Assembly (NCBI GenBank): GCA_030833315.1
Contig: JAURHM010000028.1
Location: 1 to 40,910, forward strand
DNA: 40,910 nucleotides
Direction: 5' to 3'
Origin: Burkholderiales bacterium
GTDB lineage: Bacteria; Pseudomonadota; Gammaproteobacteria; Burkholderiales; SG8-41
Position numbers and translations under genes: made by a program. This document shows, piece by piece, positions 27,283-36,696 of this stretch (positions are counted from its first letter, which is position 1; each line of letters starts with the position of its first letter). The notes under the pieces were generated by a model. The model was not told the origin of the DNA and ran no database searches. It was given only the letters and a program-made list of their open reading frames with translations.

Positions 27283-27290
27283 CCCCCCCC
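27283..27290 (-). repeat. Homopolymer G8 tract at the napD ribosome binding site
   Basis: Eight C on the plus strand read as G8 in the leftward mRNA, three bases before the napD ATG, so the tract forms part of the Shine-Dalgarno region (AAGGGGGGGGCG). Changes in tract length would alter spacing and pairing strength. Confidence 0.6.
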
Positions 27291-27361
27291 TTGAAAGCCT
27301 CAAAGATGCATCACTGATGCGATTTATAAACTGCAGTTTGAATAATCGGGCCGCCCCCGTG

Positions 27362-27375
27362 TTGATTTAAGTCAA
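27362..27375 (-). promoter_or_regulatory. FNR/Anr-type box upstream of napD
   Basis: TTGAT-TTAA-GTCAA matches the FNR consensus TTGAT-N4-ATCAA at nine of ten positions. It lies about 83-96 bp before the napD ATG. Possible leftward -10 elements are TATAAA (27328-27323; box centre near -52) and CAAACT (27340-27335; box near -41.5); the sequence does not decide between them. GCATC-ACT-GATGC (27308-27320) forms a small dyad in the leader. Confidence 0.7.
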
Positions 27376-27439
27376 TTCGGGTGCAACAGCACTGCAGGAA
27401 TACCGGGGCGAAACAATAAAACCAATAAAACATGCGCTT

Positions 27440-27468
27440 ATGTACCAAATGACAGCAGGGATGTACCA
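27440..27468. repeat. Direct repeat ATGTACCA upstream of xth
   Basis: ATGTACCA occurs at 27440-27447 and 27461-27468, 21 bp apart, close to two helical turns, between the nap promoter and the exonuclease start. It may be a protein-binding site; no regulator is recognised. Confidence 0.35.
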
Positions 27469-27505
27469 TGATTACCATTGCCATCAACCCGCCGGTCCGT
27501 CCGCC

Positions 27506-28282
27506 ATGAAACTCGCCACCTGGAACGTCAATTCACTCAAAGTCCGCCTGCCTCAGGTGCTGGACTGGCTGGGCAAACATTCGCCGGATGCGCTGTGTCT
27601 GCAGGAAACCAAAACTGAAGACGCAAAATTTCCTGCTGGAGAAATCATGGCCGCAGGCTATCAGGTGGCATACAGCGGGCAGAAAACCTATAACGGCGTG
27701 GCGATCCTCTCGCGCAAGCCGGCCAGCGCTGTTAGCATCGGCATTCCGGGATTCGAAGACCCGCAGAAACGCGTGATTTCGGCAACACTCGACGGCGTGC
27801 GCGTGGTCTGTGTCTATGTACCCAACGGCGAATCCGTTGAATCCGAAAAATACGGTTACAAGCTCAACTGGCTGAATGCACTGACGGAGTGGCTGCGTGC
27901 GGAAATTACGCAGCATCCTTCGCTGGCCTTGCTCGGGGATTACAACATCGCGCCGGCGGATGCCGATGTCCATGACCCGCAGGCCTGGGCAGGCAAGGTG
28001 TTATGCAGTGATGCGGAGCGTGCCGCACTGGCGCGGCTGAATGAACTGGGGCTGAAAGACACCTTCCGGCTGTTCACGCAGCCGGAACGTTCGTATTCGT
28101 GGTGGGATTACCGGATGAACGCGTTCCGCCGCAAGATGGGCATGCGCATCGACCACATACTCGCATCGCCGGCACTGGCTGCAGTCTGCACTTCATCAAT
28201 CATCGACAGCGAACCACGCGCTAACGAGCGGCCTTCAGATCACGCACCGGTGATTGCGGAATTCAACACCGGGAACGCGTAA
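27506..28282 (+). CDS. xth: Exodeoxyribonuclease III
   Basis: This 258-residue AP endonuclease/3'-5' exonuclease of base excision repair has KLATWNVNSLKVRLPQVLDWL at the start, the metal-binding Glu in LCLQETKTED (about residue 34), the GDYNIAP loop, and the C-terminal RIDHILASPAL and SDHAPVIAEF catalytic segments. ATG at 27506 is the family start; a longer frame upstream is not supported. It is divergent from nap and ends 7 bp from the ntrC stop, with no terminator between. Confidence 0.96.
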   Translation: MKLATWNVNSLKVRLPQVLDWLGKHSPDALCLQETKTEDAKFPAGEIMAAGYQVAYSGQKTYNGVAILSRKPASAVSIGIPGFEDPQKRVISATLDGVRVVCVYVPNGESVESEKYGYKLNWLNALTEWLRAEITQHPSLALLGDYNIAPADADVHDPQAWAGKVLCSDAERAALARLNELGLKDTFRLFTQPERSYSWWDYRMNAFRRKMGMRIDHILASPALAAVCTSSIIDSEPRANERPSDHAPVIAEFNTGNA

Positions 28283-28289
28283 CCGCAAA

Positions 28290-29693
<1,404 letters not shown>

Positions 29694-29705
29694 GTTATTT
29701 CACAC

Positions 29706-30800
29706 TCAGTGAGGTTGCACCGGAGTGCCGGCACGCGGATCGTCCTGCACCGGCAACAACAGGGTGAAGCAGGTGCGGCCGGGGACGCTGTCGAAAGTAA
29801 TTGCTCCCCGGTGCTGGGTAATGAAGTTATGGGCGATAGTCAGCCCGAGACCGCTGCCACCTTCGCGGCCGGAAATCAGCGGCTGGAACACCCGCTCACG
29901 CATGTTTTCCGGGATGCCGGGGCCGTTGTCGCTGATTTCGATCTGCACGGCATGGCGGAAACGCCGGCGTGCCAGCGTGACCTGCCGCGCAACCCGCGAC
30001 TTCAACCGGATTTCACCCTGAGCCAGATCCATGCCCGAGCTTTTGATCGCCTGCGCTGCGTTGCGCACGATGTTGAGCACGGCCTGGATCAGCTGTTCGC
30101 GGTCACCGGTCAGCATGGGCAGGCTGATGTCATAGTCGCGACGCACGGCAATGTCGGGGAACTCGGCTAGCATCACGCTGCGCACGCGCTCGAGCACTTC
30201 GTGAATGTTGACCGGTCCCGGCAAAGGCAGCCGGTGCGGTGTCAGCAACCGGTCCATCAAAGCCTGCAGCCGGTCCGATTCCTTGATGATGACCTGGGTG
30301 TATTCATGCAGCCCCGGCCGCTCCAATTCACGGTCGAGCAACTGTGCGGCGCCGCGGATGCCGCCGAGCGGATTCTTGATCTCATGCGCGAGGTTGCGGA
30401 TCAGTTCGCGATGCGCCTGGCTTTGCTCAAGCAGCCGCGCCTCGCGCTCCACCCGCAATTGCTGATCAATCTGGCGGAACTCCAGCAGCATGGCTTCGCC
30501 ATACCCGAAATCCGCAGGGCTCACCGTGCAGGCCAGATTCAGCCGCTGCCGGCTGCCGCCGGCAGTTTCGATTTCATGTTCGGTATAGCTCGACTGATTG
30601 ACGCGGGAGTAGACAATGGCCGCATCCAGCACGGCGTTTTCGCCGAGCAAACGTTCCAGCGTCAGGCCGCTGGCGCTGGTATGCGATGCTTCAAACAGAT
30701 TTTCTGCGGCTGGATTCATGTAAAGCACGACCTGGTTTTGATCCACCACAACCACGGCGGTGGCCAGCAAATCCAGACCGTTGAGCGCCGATGGCTTCAT
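29706..30800 (-). CDS. ntrB: Nitrogen regulation sensor histidine kinase NtrB
   Basis: This 364-residue soluble kinase has an N-terminal PAS domain (about 8-110), the phospho-acceptor H-box NLAHEIKNPLGGIRGAAQLLD (His near 138), the N-box IVRNAAQAI and the G-boxes ISDNGPGIPE and GGSGLGLTIAHNFI. There are no membrane segments, as expected. NtrB phosphorylates NtrC under nitrogen limitation and dephosphorylates it when PII signals excess. ATG at 30800 with AGGAA upstream. A sigma-54-like element precedes it. Confidence 0.96.
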   Translation of the reverse strand: MKPSALNGLDLLATAVVVVDQNQVVLYMNPAAENLFEASHTSASGLTLERLLGENAVLDAAIVYSRVNQSSYTEHEIETAGGSRQRLNLACTVSPADFGYGEAMLLEFRQIDQQLRVEREARLLEQSQAHRELIRNLAHEIKNPLGGIRGAAQLLDRELERPGLHEYTQVIIKESDRLQALMDRLLTPHRLPLPGPVNIHEVLERVRSVMLAEFPDIAVRRDYDISLPMLTGDREQLIQAVLNIVRNAAQAIKSSGMDLAQGEIRLKSRVARQVTLARRRFRHAVQIEISDNGPGIPENMRERVFQPLISGREGGSGLGLTIAHNFITQHRGAITFDSVPGRTCFTLLLPVQDDPRAGTPVQPH

Positions 30801-30823
30801 GGTGTGTTCCTGCCCGTGACAAG

Positions 30824-30839
30824 AGCAAGATGCAGGCCA
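30824..30839 (-). promoter_or_regulatory. Sigma-54-like element upstream of ntrB
   Basis: On the minus strand TGGCCT-GCATC-TTGCT matches TGGCAC-N5-TTGCW with exact GG/GC spacing and two mismatches. The predicted start (near 30813) leaves only about 13 leader bases, and no NtrC dyad is seen upstream, so chance occurrence is possible. Confidence 0.3.
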
Positions 30840-30915
30840 GCATGCCGTTCAGCGCGATTTTTTTCGCGGCAGACCGGACATGCAATGCTGCTGTGGAGGA
30901 TCACCGCCAGAGGGA

Positions 30916-31389
30916 CTAGCGCAGCGAGGACATTTCCTTGCGCAGATTGGCGATATTGCTTTCGTGCAGCGCCACTTTTTTCTTGTACGGCTCCAGACGT
31001 TCGAGCACACGCTGGTAATTGCGTTCGTTGCCCAAGCGGGTGGATTCCTGCTCGGCAAGCTCCTTTTTCGCCTGGTTGAGCAATTGCTCTTCGTTGGCCA
31101 GTTCCTGCTCGAGGATTTTGCGCCGTCCGGTATCGCGCTGTTGCTGCGTCGACGGATCGACCCGGGGAAAACCTTCGGGCGTTGCAGAGCGTCCGTCCGC
31201 CGCTTTTGCGCCGGTTTTCGGCGCCGGTACGCTCGATACCGCGGGCAGATTCATCGGCTTGCAGCCGCCTGCTTCGGATTTGACGTTGGTGAAGCGTTTG
31301 TTGCCGCTTTTGTCCACGCACTCGTAGATCTCCGCGTGCACGGAACTCATAAACCCCATCAGCAACAGAAAACTCACAAACAAGCGCAT
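30916..31389 (-). CDS. Secreted DUF4124 domain protein with coiled coil
   Basis: This 157-residue protein has a signal peptide (MRLFVSFLLLMGFMSSVHA), a DUF4124 domain (EIYECVDKSGNKRFTNVKSEAGGCKPM, residues 20-46, with a Cys pair), a Pro/Ala linker and a charged helical region from about 84 to the end (ILEQELANEEQLLNQAKKEL and following) likely to form a coiled coil in the periplasm. Function is unknown. Its location between glnA and ntrB is a recurring betaproteobacterial arrangement as I recall it. It is separated from glnA by a terminator. Confidence 0.85.
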   Translation of the reverse strand: MRLFVSFLLLMGFMSSVHAEIYECVDKSGNKRFTNVKSEAGGCKPMNLPAVSSVPAPKTGAKAADGRSATPEGFPRVDPSTQQQRDTGRRKILEQELANEEQLLNQAKKELAEQESTRLGNERNYQRVLERLEPYKKKVALHESNIANLRKEMSSLR

Positions 31390-31524
31390 CGATTGCCCCG
31401 GTTAATTCAGCGCGCATGCCGCCGTTGATTGCAACGGAAGCATCAGCCGTGTGGTTGACGGGCAGCATGAACGGTAGCGGGCTAAGTCTATGTCAGCAAA
31501 GGAAATTTCGCAATTGCATTGCGG

Positions 31525-31557
31525 AAAAACAAAAGGGCGGGCATTGGCCCGCCCTTT
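31525..31557 (-). terminator. Rho-independent terminator of glnA
   Basis: Reading leftward, AAAGGGCGGGC-CAAT-GCCCGCCCTTT gives an 11-bp stem with a 4-base loop, followed by TTTTGTTTTT. It lies 18 bp after the glnA stop codon and should separate glnA from the DUF4124-ntrB-ntrC genes. Confidence 0.9.
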
Positions 31558-31574
31558 CGCCGCAGCACATGCGA

Positions 31575-32987
31575 TCAGAGGCTGTAATACATCTGGAACT
31601 CGAGCGGATGCGTGGTCATGCGGAACGCGGTGACTTCGGCCATCTTCAGTTCGATGTAGGCGTCGATCATGTCGTTCGAGAACACACCACCGCGAGTCAG
31701 GAACTCGCGATCCTTGTCGAGGTATTCCAGCGCCTGGTCCAGCGACGAACACACGTTCGGCACTTTTTTTGCTTCTTCCGGCGGCAGGTCGTACAGATTC
31801 TTGTCCACGGCGTCGCCGGGGTGAATCTTGTTCTGGATGCCGTCGATGCCGGCCATCATCATCGCGGTGAATGCCAGGTAGGGATTCGCGGTCGGATCCG
31901 GGAAGCGCACTTCGATGCGGCGCGCTTTCGGATTGGCGACGTGCGGAATACGGATCGAGGCCGAACGGTTTTTCGCGGAATAAGCGAGGTTGATCGGCGC
32001 TTCAAAGCCCGGAACCAGACGCTTGTAGGAGTTGGTGCCCGGATTGGTAATCGCGTTCAGCGCGCGGGCATGCTTGATGATGCCGCCGATGTAATACAGC
32101 GCGAGTTCCGACAGGCCGGCATACCCGTTGCCGCTGAACAGGTTCTGGCCGCCCTTCCACAGCGACTGGTGCACGTGCATGCCCGAACCGTTGTCGCCGA
32201 CGATGGGCTTCGGCATGAAGGTCGCGGTCTTGCCGTAGGAATGGGCAACGTTGTGCACGGTGTACTTGAGAATCTGGTTCCAGTCGGCGCGTTTCACCAG
32301 GCTGGAGAACAGGGTGCCGATCTCGCACTGACCCGGCGCCGCCACTTCATGGTGATGTACTTCAACCGGCACGCCCTGTTCTTCAAGCGCCAGGCACATC
32401 GCCGAACGGATGTCCTGCAGCGAATCCACCGGCGGCACGGGGAAATAACCGCCCTTGATCGCCGGGCGATGGCCCATATTGCCGCCGTCCATATCATCAC
32501 CGGACGACCACGGGGCTTCCGAGGTATGTACGCGGGCCGAAGCGCCGGACATGTCGATTTTCCAGGTCACCGAATCAAAAATGAAGAATTCAGGTTCCGG
32601 ACCGAAATAGGCGGTGTCGCCGATGCCGGTCGATTTCAGATAAGCCTCGCCGCGTTTGGCGATCGAGCGCGGATCGCGGTCGTAACCCTTGCCGTCGGCG
32701 GGCTCAATCACGTCGCAGGTCAGGATCAGGGTCGCTTCGTCGGTAAACGGGTCCATGCGCGCGCTGTCCGCATCCGGCATCAGCAGCATGTCCGAAGCCT
32801 GAATGCCTTTCCAGCCGGCAATGGACGAACCGTCAAACGCGTGGCCATCGGTAAACTTGTCGTCGCCAAACATCTTGGTCGGCACGGACACGTGCTGTTC
32901 TTTGCCCAAGGTGTCGGTAAAACGGAGATCAACGAACTTGACTTCGTTGTCCTTGAGCATCTTCATGACATCGGCAGTGCTTCCCAT
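31575..32987 (-). CDS. glnA: Glutamine synthetase type I
   Basis: This 470-residue GS-I makes glutamine from glutamate, ammonia and ATP as a dodecamer. Seen are [15 protein letters not shown] at the start, the latch [16 protein letters not shown], the active-site stretches [48 protein letters not shown] and [17 protein letters not shown], and the adenylylation tyrosine in NLYDLPPEE (near residue 398), so GlnE control is expected. ATG follows TTAGGAGA. Transcription is probably from a sigma-54, NtrC-dependent promoter. Confidence 0.98.
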   Translation of the reverse strand: MGSTADVMKMLKDNEVKFVDLRFTDTLGKEQHVSVPTKMFGDDKFTDGHAFDGSSIAGWKGIQASDMLLMPDADSARMDPFTDEATLILTCDVIEPADGKGYDRDPRSIAKRGEAYLKSTGIGDTAYFGPEPEFFIFDSVTWKIDMSGASARVHTSEAPWSSGDDMDGGNMGHRPAIKGGYFPVPPVDSLQDIRSAMCLALEEQGVPVEVHHHEVAAPGQCEIGTLFSSLVKRADWNQILKYTVHNVAHSYGKTATFMPKPIVGDNGSGMHVHQSLWKGGQNLFSGNGYAGLSELALYYIGGIIKHARALNAITNPGTNSYKRLVPGFEAPINLAYSAKNRSASIRIPHVANPKARRIEVRFPDPTANPYLAFTAMMMAGIDGIQNKIHPGDAVDKNLYDLPPEEAKKVPNVCSSLDQALEYLDKDREFLTRGGVFSNDMIDAYIELKMAEVTAFRMTTHPLEFQMYYSL

Positions 32988-33051
32988 CTAACTCTCCTAA
33001 CGATTGCGAATGATTGAAAGGGGTTTAGTTTGTTGCTCCGGCCCCGGTATG

Positions 33052-33067
33052 AGCAGGATGTGTACCA
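33052..33067 (-). promoter_or_regulatory. Sigma-54 promoter of glnA
   Basis: On the minus strand TGGTAC-ACATC-CTGCT matches TGGCAC-N5-TTGCW with the obligatory GG and GC exactly spaced. Predicted start is near 33041, giving a leader of about 54 bases. Confidence 0.75.
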
Positions 33068-33128
33068 AGGCGGTGCATCCCTAGGTTTTTGAATATAAAC
33101 AGCTAATAATCCATGCGCCCCAAAAAGA

Positions 33129-33145
33129 TGCACCGATATTGTGCG
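33129..33145 (-). promoter_or_regulatory. NtrC-binding dyad 1
   Basis: TGCACC-GATAT-TGTGCG resembles the NtrC consensus TGCACC-N5-GGTGCA (right half imperfect). Its centre is about 96 bp upstream of the predicted sigma-54 start. Confidence 0.6.
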
Positions 33146-33158
33146 TCAAGGCAGATTG

Positions 33159-33175
33159 TGCACGATTATAGTGCA
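33159..33175 (-). promoter_or_regulatory. NtrC-binding dyad 2, overlapping a TATAAT element
   Basis: TGCACG-ATTAT-AGTGCA is a strong NtrC-type dyad centred about 126 bp upstream of the sigma-54 start and 30 bp from dyad 1. Inside it, TATAAT on the minus strand (33170-33165) could be the -10 of a secondary sigma-70 promoter that bound NtrC would block; its -35 is poor. Confidence 0.7.
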
Positions 33176-33235
33176 ACGTTATGGTTTGCGCACTCGGTTA
33201 AAATCCTGTCTTTGCTTTTTTCACCGGAATCCCTA

Positions 33236-33688
33236 ATGAGCAATACCAAAGCCATTCTAGACGCCGCCGCCGAACGTGCCAGCCAGATGGGCCTGCCCTA
33301 CAGCGGCGCACTGCTGCCAGCCGAAGCTTTTGAGTTGTGGAAGTCTCTGCCGGGCGCCCGCCTGGTCGATGTCCGTACCCGCGCCGAGCAGGATTGGGTG
33401 GGGCGCATTCCCGGTGCTGTTGAAATCGAGCTGCTGAGCTATCCCGGCAACCGGCCCAACCCCGCGTTTGCCGATCAACTGGCTGAACAGGTTCCCGCCG
33501 ATGCGCCGGTATTGTTTATCTGCCGCAGCGGCGGACGCTCTCACAACGCAGCAATGGTCGCGATGCAGTCCGGTTATGGCGATTGTTACAACGTGCTCGA
33601 AGGTTTTGAAGGAGACCGCGATGCCCAGGGTCACCGCAGTACCGTCGGCGGCTGGCGTGCTGCAGGCCTACCGTGGGTCCAGGGTTAA
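33236..33688 (+). CDS. Rhodanese-like domain protein
   Basis: This 150-residue single-domain rhodanese (sulphurtransferase) has ARLVDVRTRAEQDWVGRIPGAVEIEL, the catalytic Cys loop FICRSGGRSHNAA (Cys near residue 100) and NVLEGFEGDRD with a C-terminal GGWRAAGLPW. The CRSGGRS loop length fits sulphur-transferring rather than phosphatase-type members. ATG at 33236 was chosen over an upstream ATG because the latter would code through the NtrC sites. It is divergent from glnA and 20 bp from the uppP stop. Substrate unknown. Confidence 0.88.
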   Translation: MSNTKAILDAAAERASQMGLPYSGALLPAEAFELWKSLPGARLVDVRTRAEQDWVGRIPGAVEIELLSYPGNRPNPAFADQLAEQVPADAPVLFICRSGGRSHNAAMVAMQSGYGDCYNVLEGFEGDRDAQGHRSTVGGWRAAGLPWVQG

Positions 33689-33708
33689 AACCGGGCATCA
33701 GCAGGAAA

Positions 33709-34524
33709 TTACCAGCGCACCCAACCGGCCCAGGCGCTGATCAGGATAAACAGCCCGAAGCCGATGCGGTACCAGGCAAAAGGCCGGAAGTCGTGACTGG
33801 CCACGTAGCGCATCAGCCAGCGGATGCAGGCGAAGGCTGAAACAAACGCGGTGACCGTGCCGATGCCGAACAATCCCAGATCATCGGCCGACAACAGCGC
33901 ACGGTTTTTATAAAGATCGTATAAACCGGCTGCCACCAGCGTCGGCACTGCGAGAAAAAACGAAAATTCCGTAGCGGCACGGCGCGACAGCCCGAACAGC
34001 ATGCCGCCGATAATGGTGGCTCCAGAGCGGGACACCCCGGGGAACAGCGCGAAGGACTGGGCAAAACCGATCTTCAGCGCGTCCTTCCAGGTCATCACAT
34101 CCACATCGTCGATACGAGCCGGCCGGTCACGGCCCTCAGCCCAGAGAATGATCACGCCGCCGGCGATCAGCGCAATCGCTACCGGTACGGCATGAAACAG
34201 ATGGCCCTTGATAAAGCTGCCGAACGCAAGTCCGATGACTGCAGCCGGCATGAACGCGGCGATCAGGTTCAACACAAAACGTTGCGCCGGGGCCTGCAAT
34301 GCCAGTCCAGTCAGGACCCCGAGAAAACGCGCGCGAAATTCCCAGCACACCGCCAGCATCGCGCCGGTCTGGATCACCAGCTCGAACACCTTGCCTTTTT
34401 CATCATGAAAATCGAGCAGACCACCGACAATGATCAGGTGGCCGGTGCTGGAAACCGGAAGAAATTCGGTGAGACCTTCGACGATGCCCATGATCAGGGC
34501 TTTTAGTGCCAGCGCGGGATCCAT
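33709..34524 (-). CDS. uppP: Undecaprenyl-diphosphate phosphatase UppP (BacA)
   Basis: This 271-residue polytopic membrane enzyme recycles undecaprenyl pyrophosphate for cell-wall synthesis and gives low-level bacitracin resistance. Signature segments are [19 protein letters not shown] near the N-terminus (catalytic Glu-rich motif) and [20 protein letters not shown] in the middle (PGxSRSG). About eight hydrophobic helices are visible. Start is ATG at 34524; a GTG at 34527 directly before it is an equal alternative. The upstream 100 bp contain a long imperfect hairpin. Confidence 0.95.
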   Translation of the reverse strand: MDPALALKALIMGIVEGLTEFLPVSSTGHLIIVGGLLDFHDEKGKVFELVIQTGAMLAVCWEFRARFLGVLTGLALQAPAQRFVLNLIAAFMPAAVIGLAFGSFIKGHLFHAVPVAIALIAGGVIILWAEGRDRPARIDDVDVMTWKDALKIGFAQSFALFPGVSRSGATIIGGMLFGLSRRAATEFSFFLAVPTLVAAGLYDLYKNRALLSADDLGLFGIGTVTAFVSAFACIRWLMRYVASHDFRPFAWYRIGFGLFILISAWAGWVRW

Positions 34525-34540
34525 CACAGGATTCTACTGT

Positions 34541-34633
34541 AGTGATTGAGTTATAAAGTAATTAAGTGATTAAGTGTTCGGCCATATTCACCGCAATCAC
34601 CTAATCACCTAATCACCTAATTACACAATCACT
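34541..34633 (-). repeat. Long imperfect inverted repeat built of 8-bp units
   Basis: Two 36-bp arms (34541-34576 and 34598-34633) surround a 21-base centre. Each arm is a run of 8-bp units related to AGTGATTA; the right arm reads CAATCACC, TAATCACC and so on. 29 of 36 positions are complementary; in the leftward transcript four of the seven mismatches become G-U pairs, giving about 33 of 36. The macB permease stop codon lies in the right arm. No U tract follows. Confidence 0.8.
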
Positions 34634-35857
34634 CGTATCTAAGTGCCTCAATCGGCAGCAGTCGTGACGCCTTGCGCGCCGGATAAAATCCGAAAAAAAT
34701 GCCGATCGCAGCGGAGAAGCCCACGGCTAGCGCGACCGGTTCAATGCCGAGCTGAATCGGCCAGCCGACAAACCGGCCGATCGCCAATGAGCCGCCGACA
34801 CCCAGCACGATGCCGAGCAGACCGCCGATCAAGGCCAGCGTGATCGCCTCCACCAGAAACTGGGTCAGAATGTCGCGGCCACGTGCGCCGACCGCCATGC
34901 GCAGACCGATTTCTCGCGTGCGCTCGGTCACCGACACCAGCATGATGTTCATAATGCCGATGCCGCCGACCAGCAGCGACACCGAGGCGACGGCAGCGAG
35001 CAGCAGGCCCATGATCTTGCTTGATTCTTCGCGTGCACTCAGCACTTCCGACAGATTGCGCAGCGTGAAGTCATCTTCCTGCCCGGACTGGATGCGATGG
35101 CGCTGACGCAGCAGATCGCGGATCTGCGCCTCCGCCTCGGCCATGTTTTCGCCGTCGCGCACCTTGATCGACACCGAACCCACAGTGCGCAGGCGGCCGG
35201 CGCCCTGACCCAGTACACGATTGCGCGCTGTCGAAATCGGCATCAGGATCACGTCATCCTGATCCTGCCCCATCAGGCTCTGACCTTTTTTCTCCAGCGC
35301 GCCGATAACGGTGAATGGCACCTTGCGAATGCGCACCACCTGGCCGACCGGATCGGTGTCACCGAAGAGATTGCGGGCGACGGTGTCGCCGAGCAGTGCC
35401 ACCTTAGCGGAACCGGAAATATCGGCGGCTTCAAAACCCTTGCCCTGCGCAACCACCCAGTTTCGCGCCTCGAAATACTCCGGGGTAACGCCATAGAACA
35501 CGGTCGACCAGTTGCCCGATCCGCCCACCACCTGCCCGGCGCCGCGCAGCGTCGGTGCGGAAGCCTGCACGGAGGGCACATCGCGCTGGATCGCATAACC
35601 GTCTTCTTCGGTCAGCGTGTTGCGCGAGCCGGCGCCCATGCGCACGCCGCCGCTGGTGCTGGAACCTGGCATCAGAATGATCAGGTTGGTGCCCAGGCCC
35701 TTGATCTGGCTTTCGATCTGCGACTGAGCGCCGGAGCCGACGGCGATCATGGTGATCACTGCGGCAACACCAATGATGATGCCAAGCATGGTCAACGCGC
35801 TGCGCAGTTTATTGATGCGCAGCGCACGTAGCGCGATGCGCATGCTAGCGAGCACGT

Positions 35858-35861
<4 letters not shown>
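34629..35861 (-). CDS. ABC transporter permease, MacB/FtsX type
   Basis: This 410-residue permease has the MacB layout: TM1 in LRALRINKLRSALTMLGIIIGVAAVITM (about 13-40), a large periplasmic MacB-PCD domain (about 45-270) and three C-terminal TM helices beginning GLLLAAVASVSLLVGGIGIMNIMLVSVTERTREIGLRMAVGAR. It ends FYPARKASRLLPIEALRYE. Start is GTG at 35861, overlapping the ATPase stop (GTGA). Its stop codon is supplied by the repeat described at 34541-34633. With the ATPase and MacA-like adaptor upstream it should form a tripartite efflux pump; no TolC gene is nearby. Confidence 0.93.
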
Positions 35862-36631
<770 letters not shown>

Positions 36632-36667
36632 CGTGCGGCGCCTGTGGCTCAGCAATCCATCGTATTA

Positions 36668-36696
36668 ATAACTATTTGTTTTTATTGTTTTTTTAG
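36668..36696 (-). repeat. 29-bp AT-rich exact repeat, copy 2 (spans the macA stop codon)
   Basis: Identical to 5290-5318. On the minus strand the sequence begins C-TAA, so the repeat itself supplies the macA stop codon and then runs into the macA-ATPase gap. It is the only strongly AT-rich segment in the mac genes. Confidence 0.9.

Noticed and set aside
30691-30885. A short leftward frame overlapping the ntrB start, beginning MHVRSAAKKIALNGMLACI, which looks like a signal peptide
   Set aside because: It continues out of frame into ntrB, has no clear ribosome binding site, and its C-terminal half is a shadow of ntrB.
31416-33017. A 533-codon rightward open frame antisense to glnA, longer than glnA itself
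   Set aside because: Its translation is rich in His/Arg/Gly/Val with no recognisable domain and it mirrors the codon pattern of glnA; it also runs through the sigma-54 promoter side. It is a GC-driven shadow.
33113-33235. N-terminal extension of the rhodanese to an upstream ATG
   Set aside because: It would translate both NtrC dyads and adds 41 residues without family similarity; ATG at 33236 fits the domain.
34541-34633. Possible CRISPR-like array in the octamer repeat region
   Set aside because: Units are contiguous 8-mers in inverted arms with no spacers and no cas genes.
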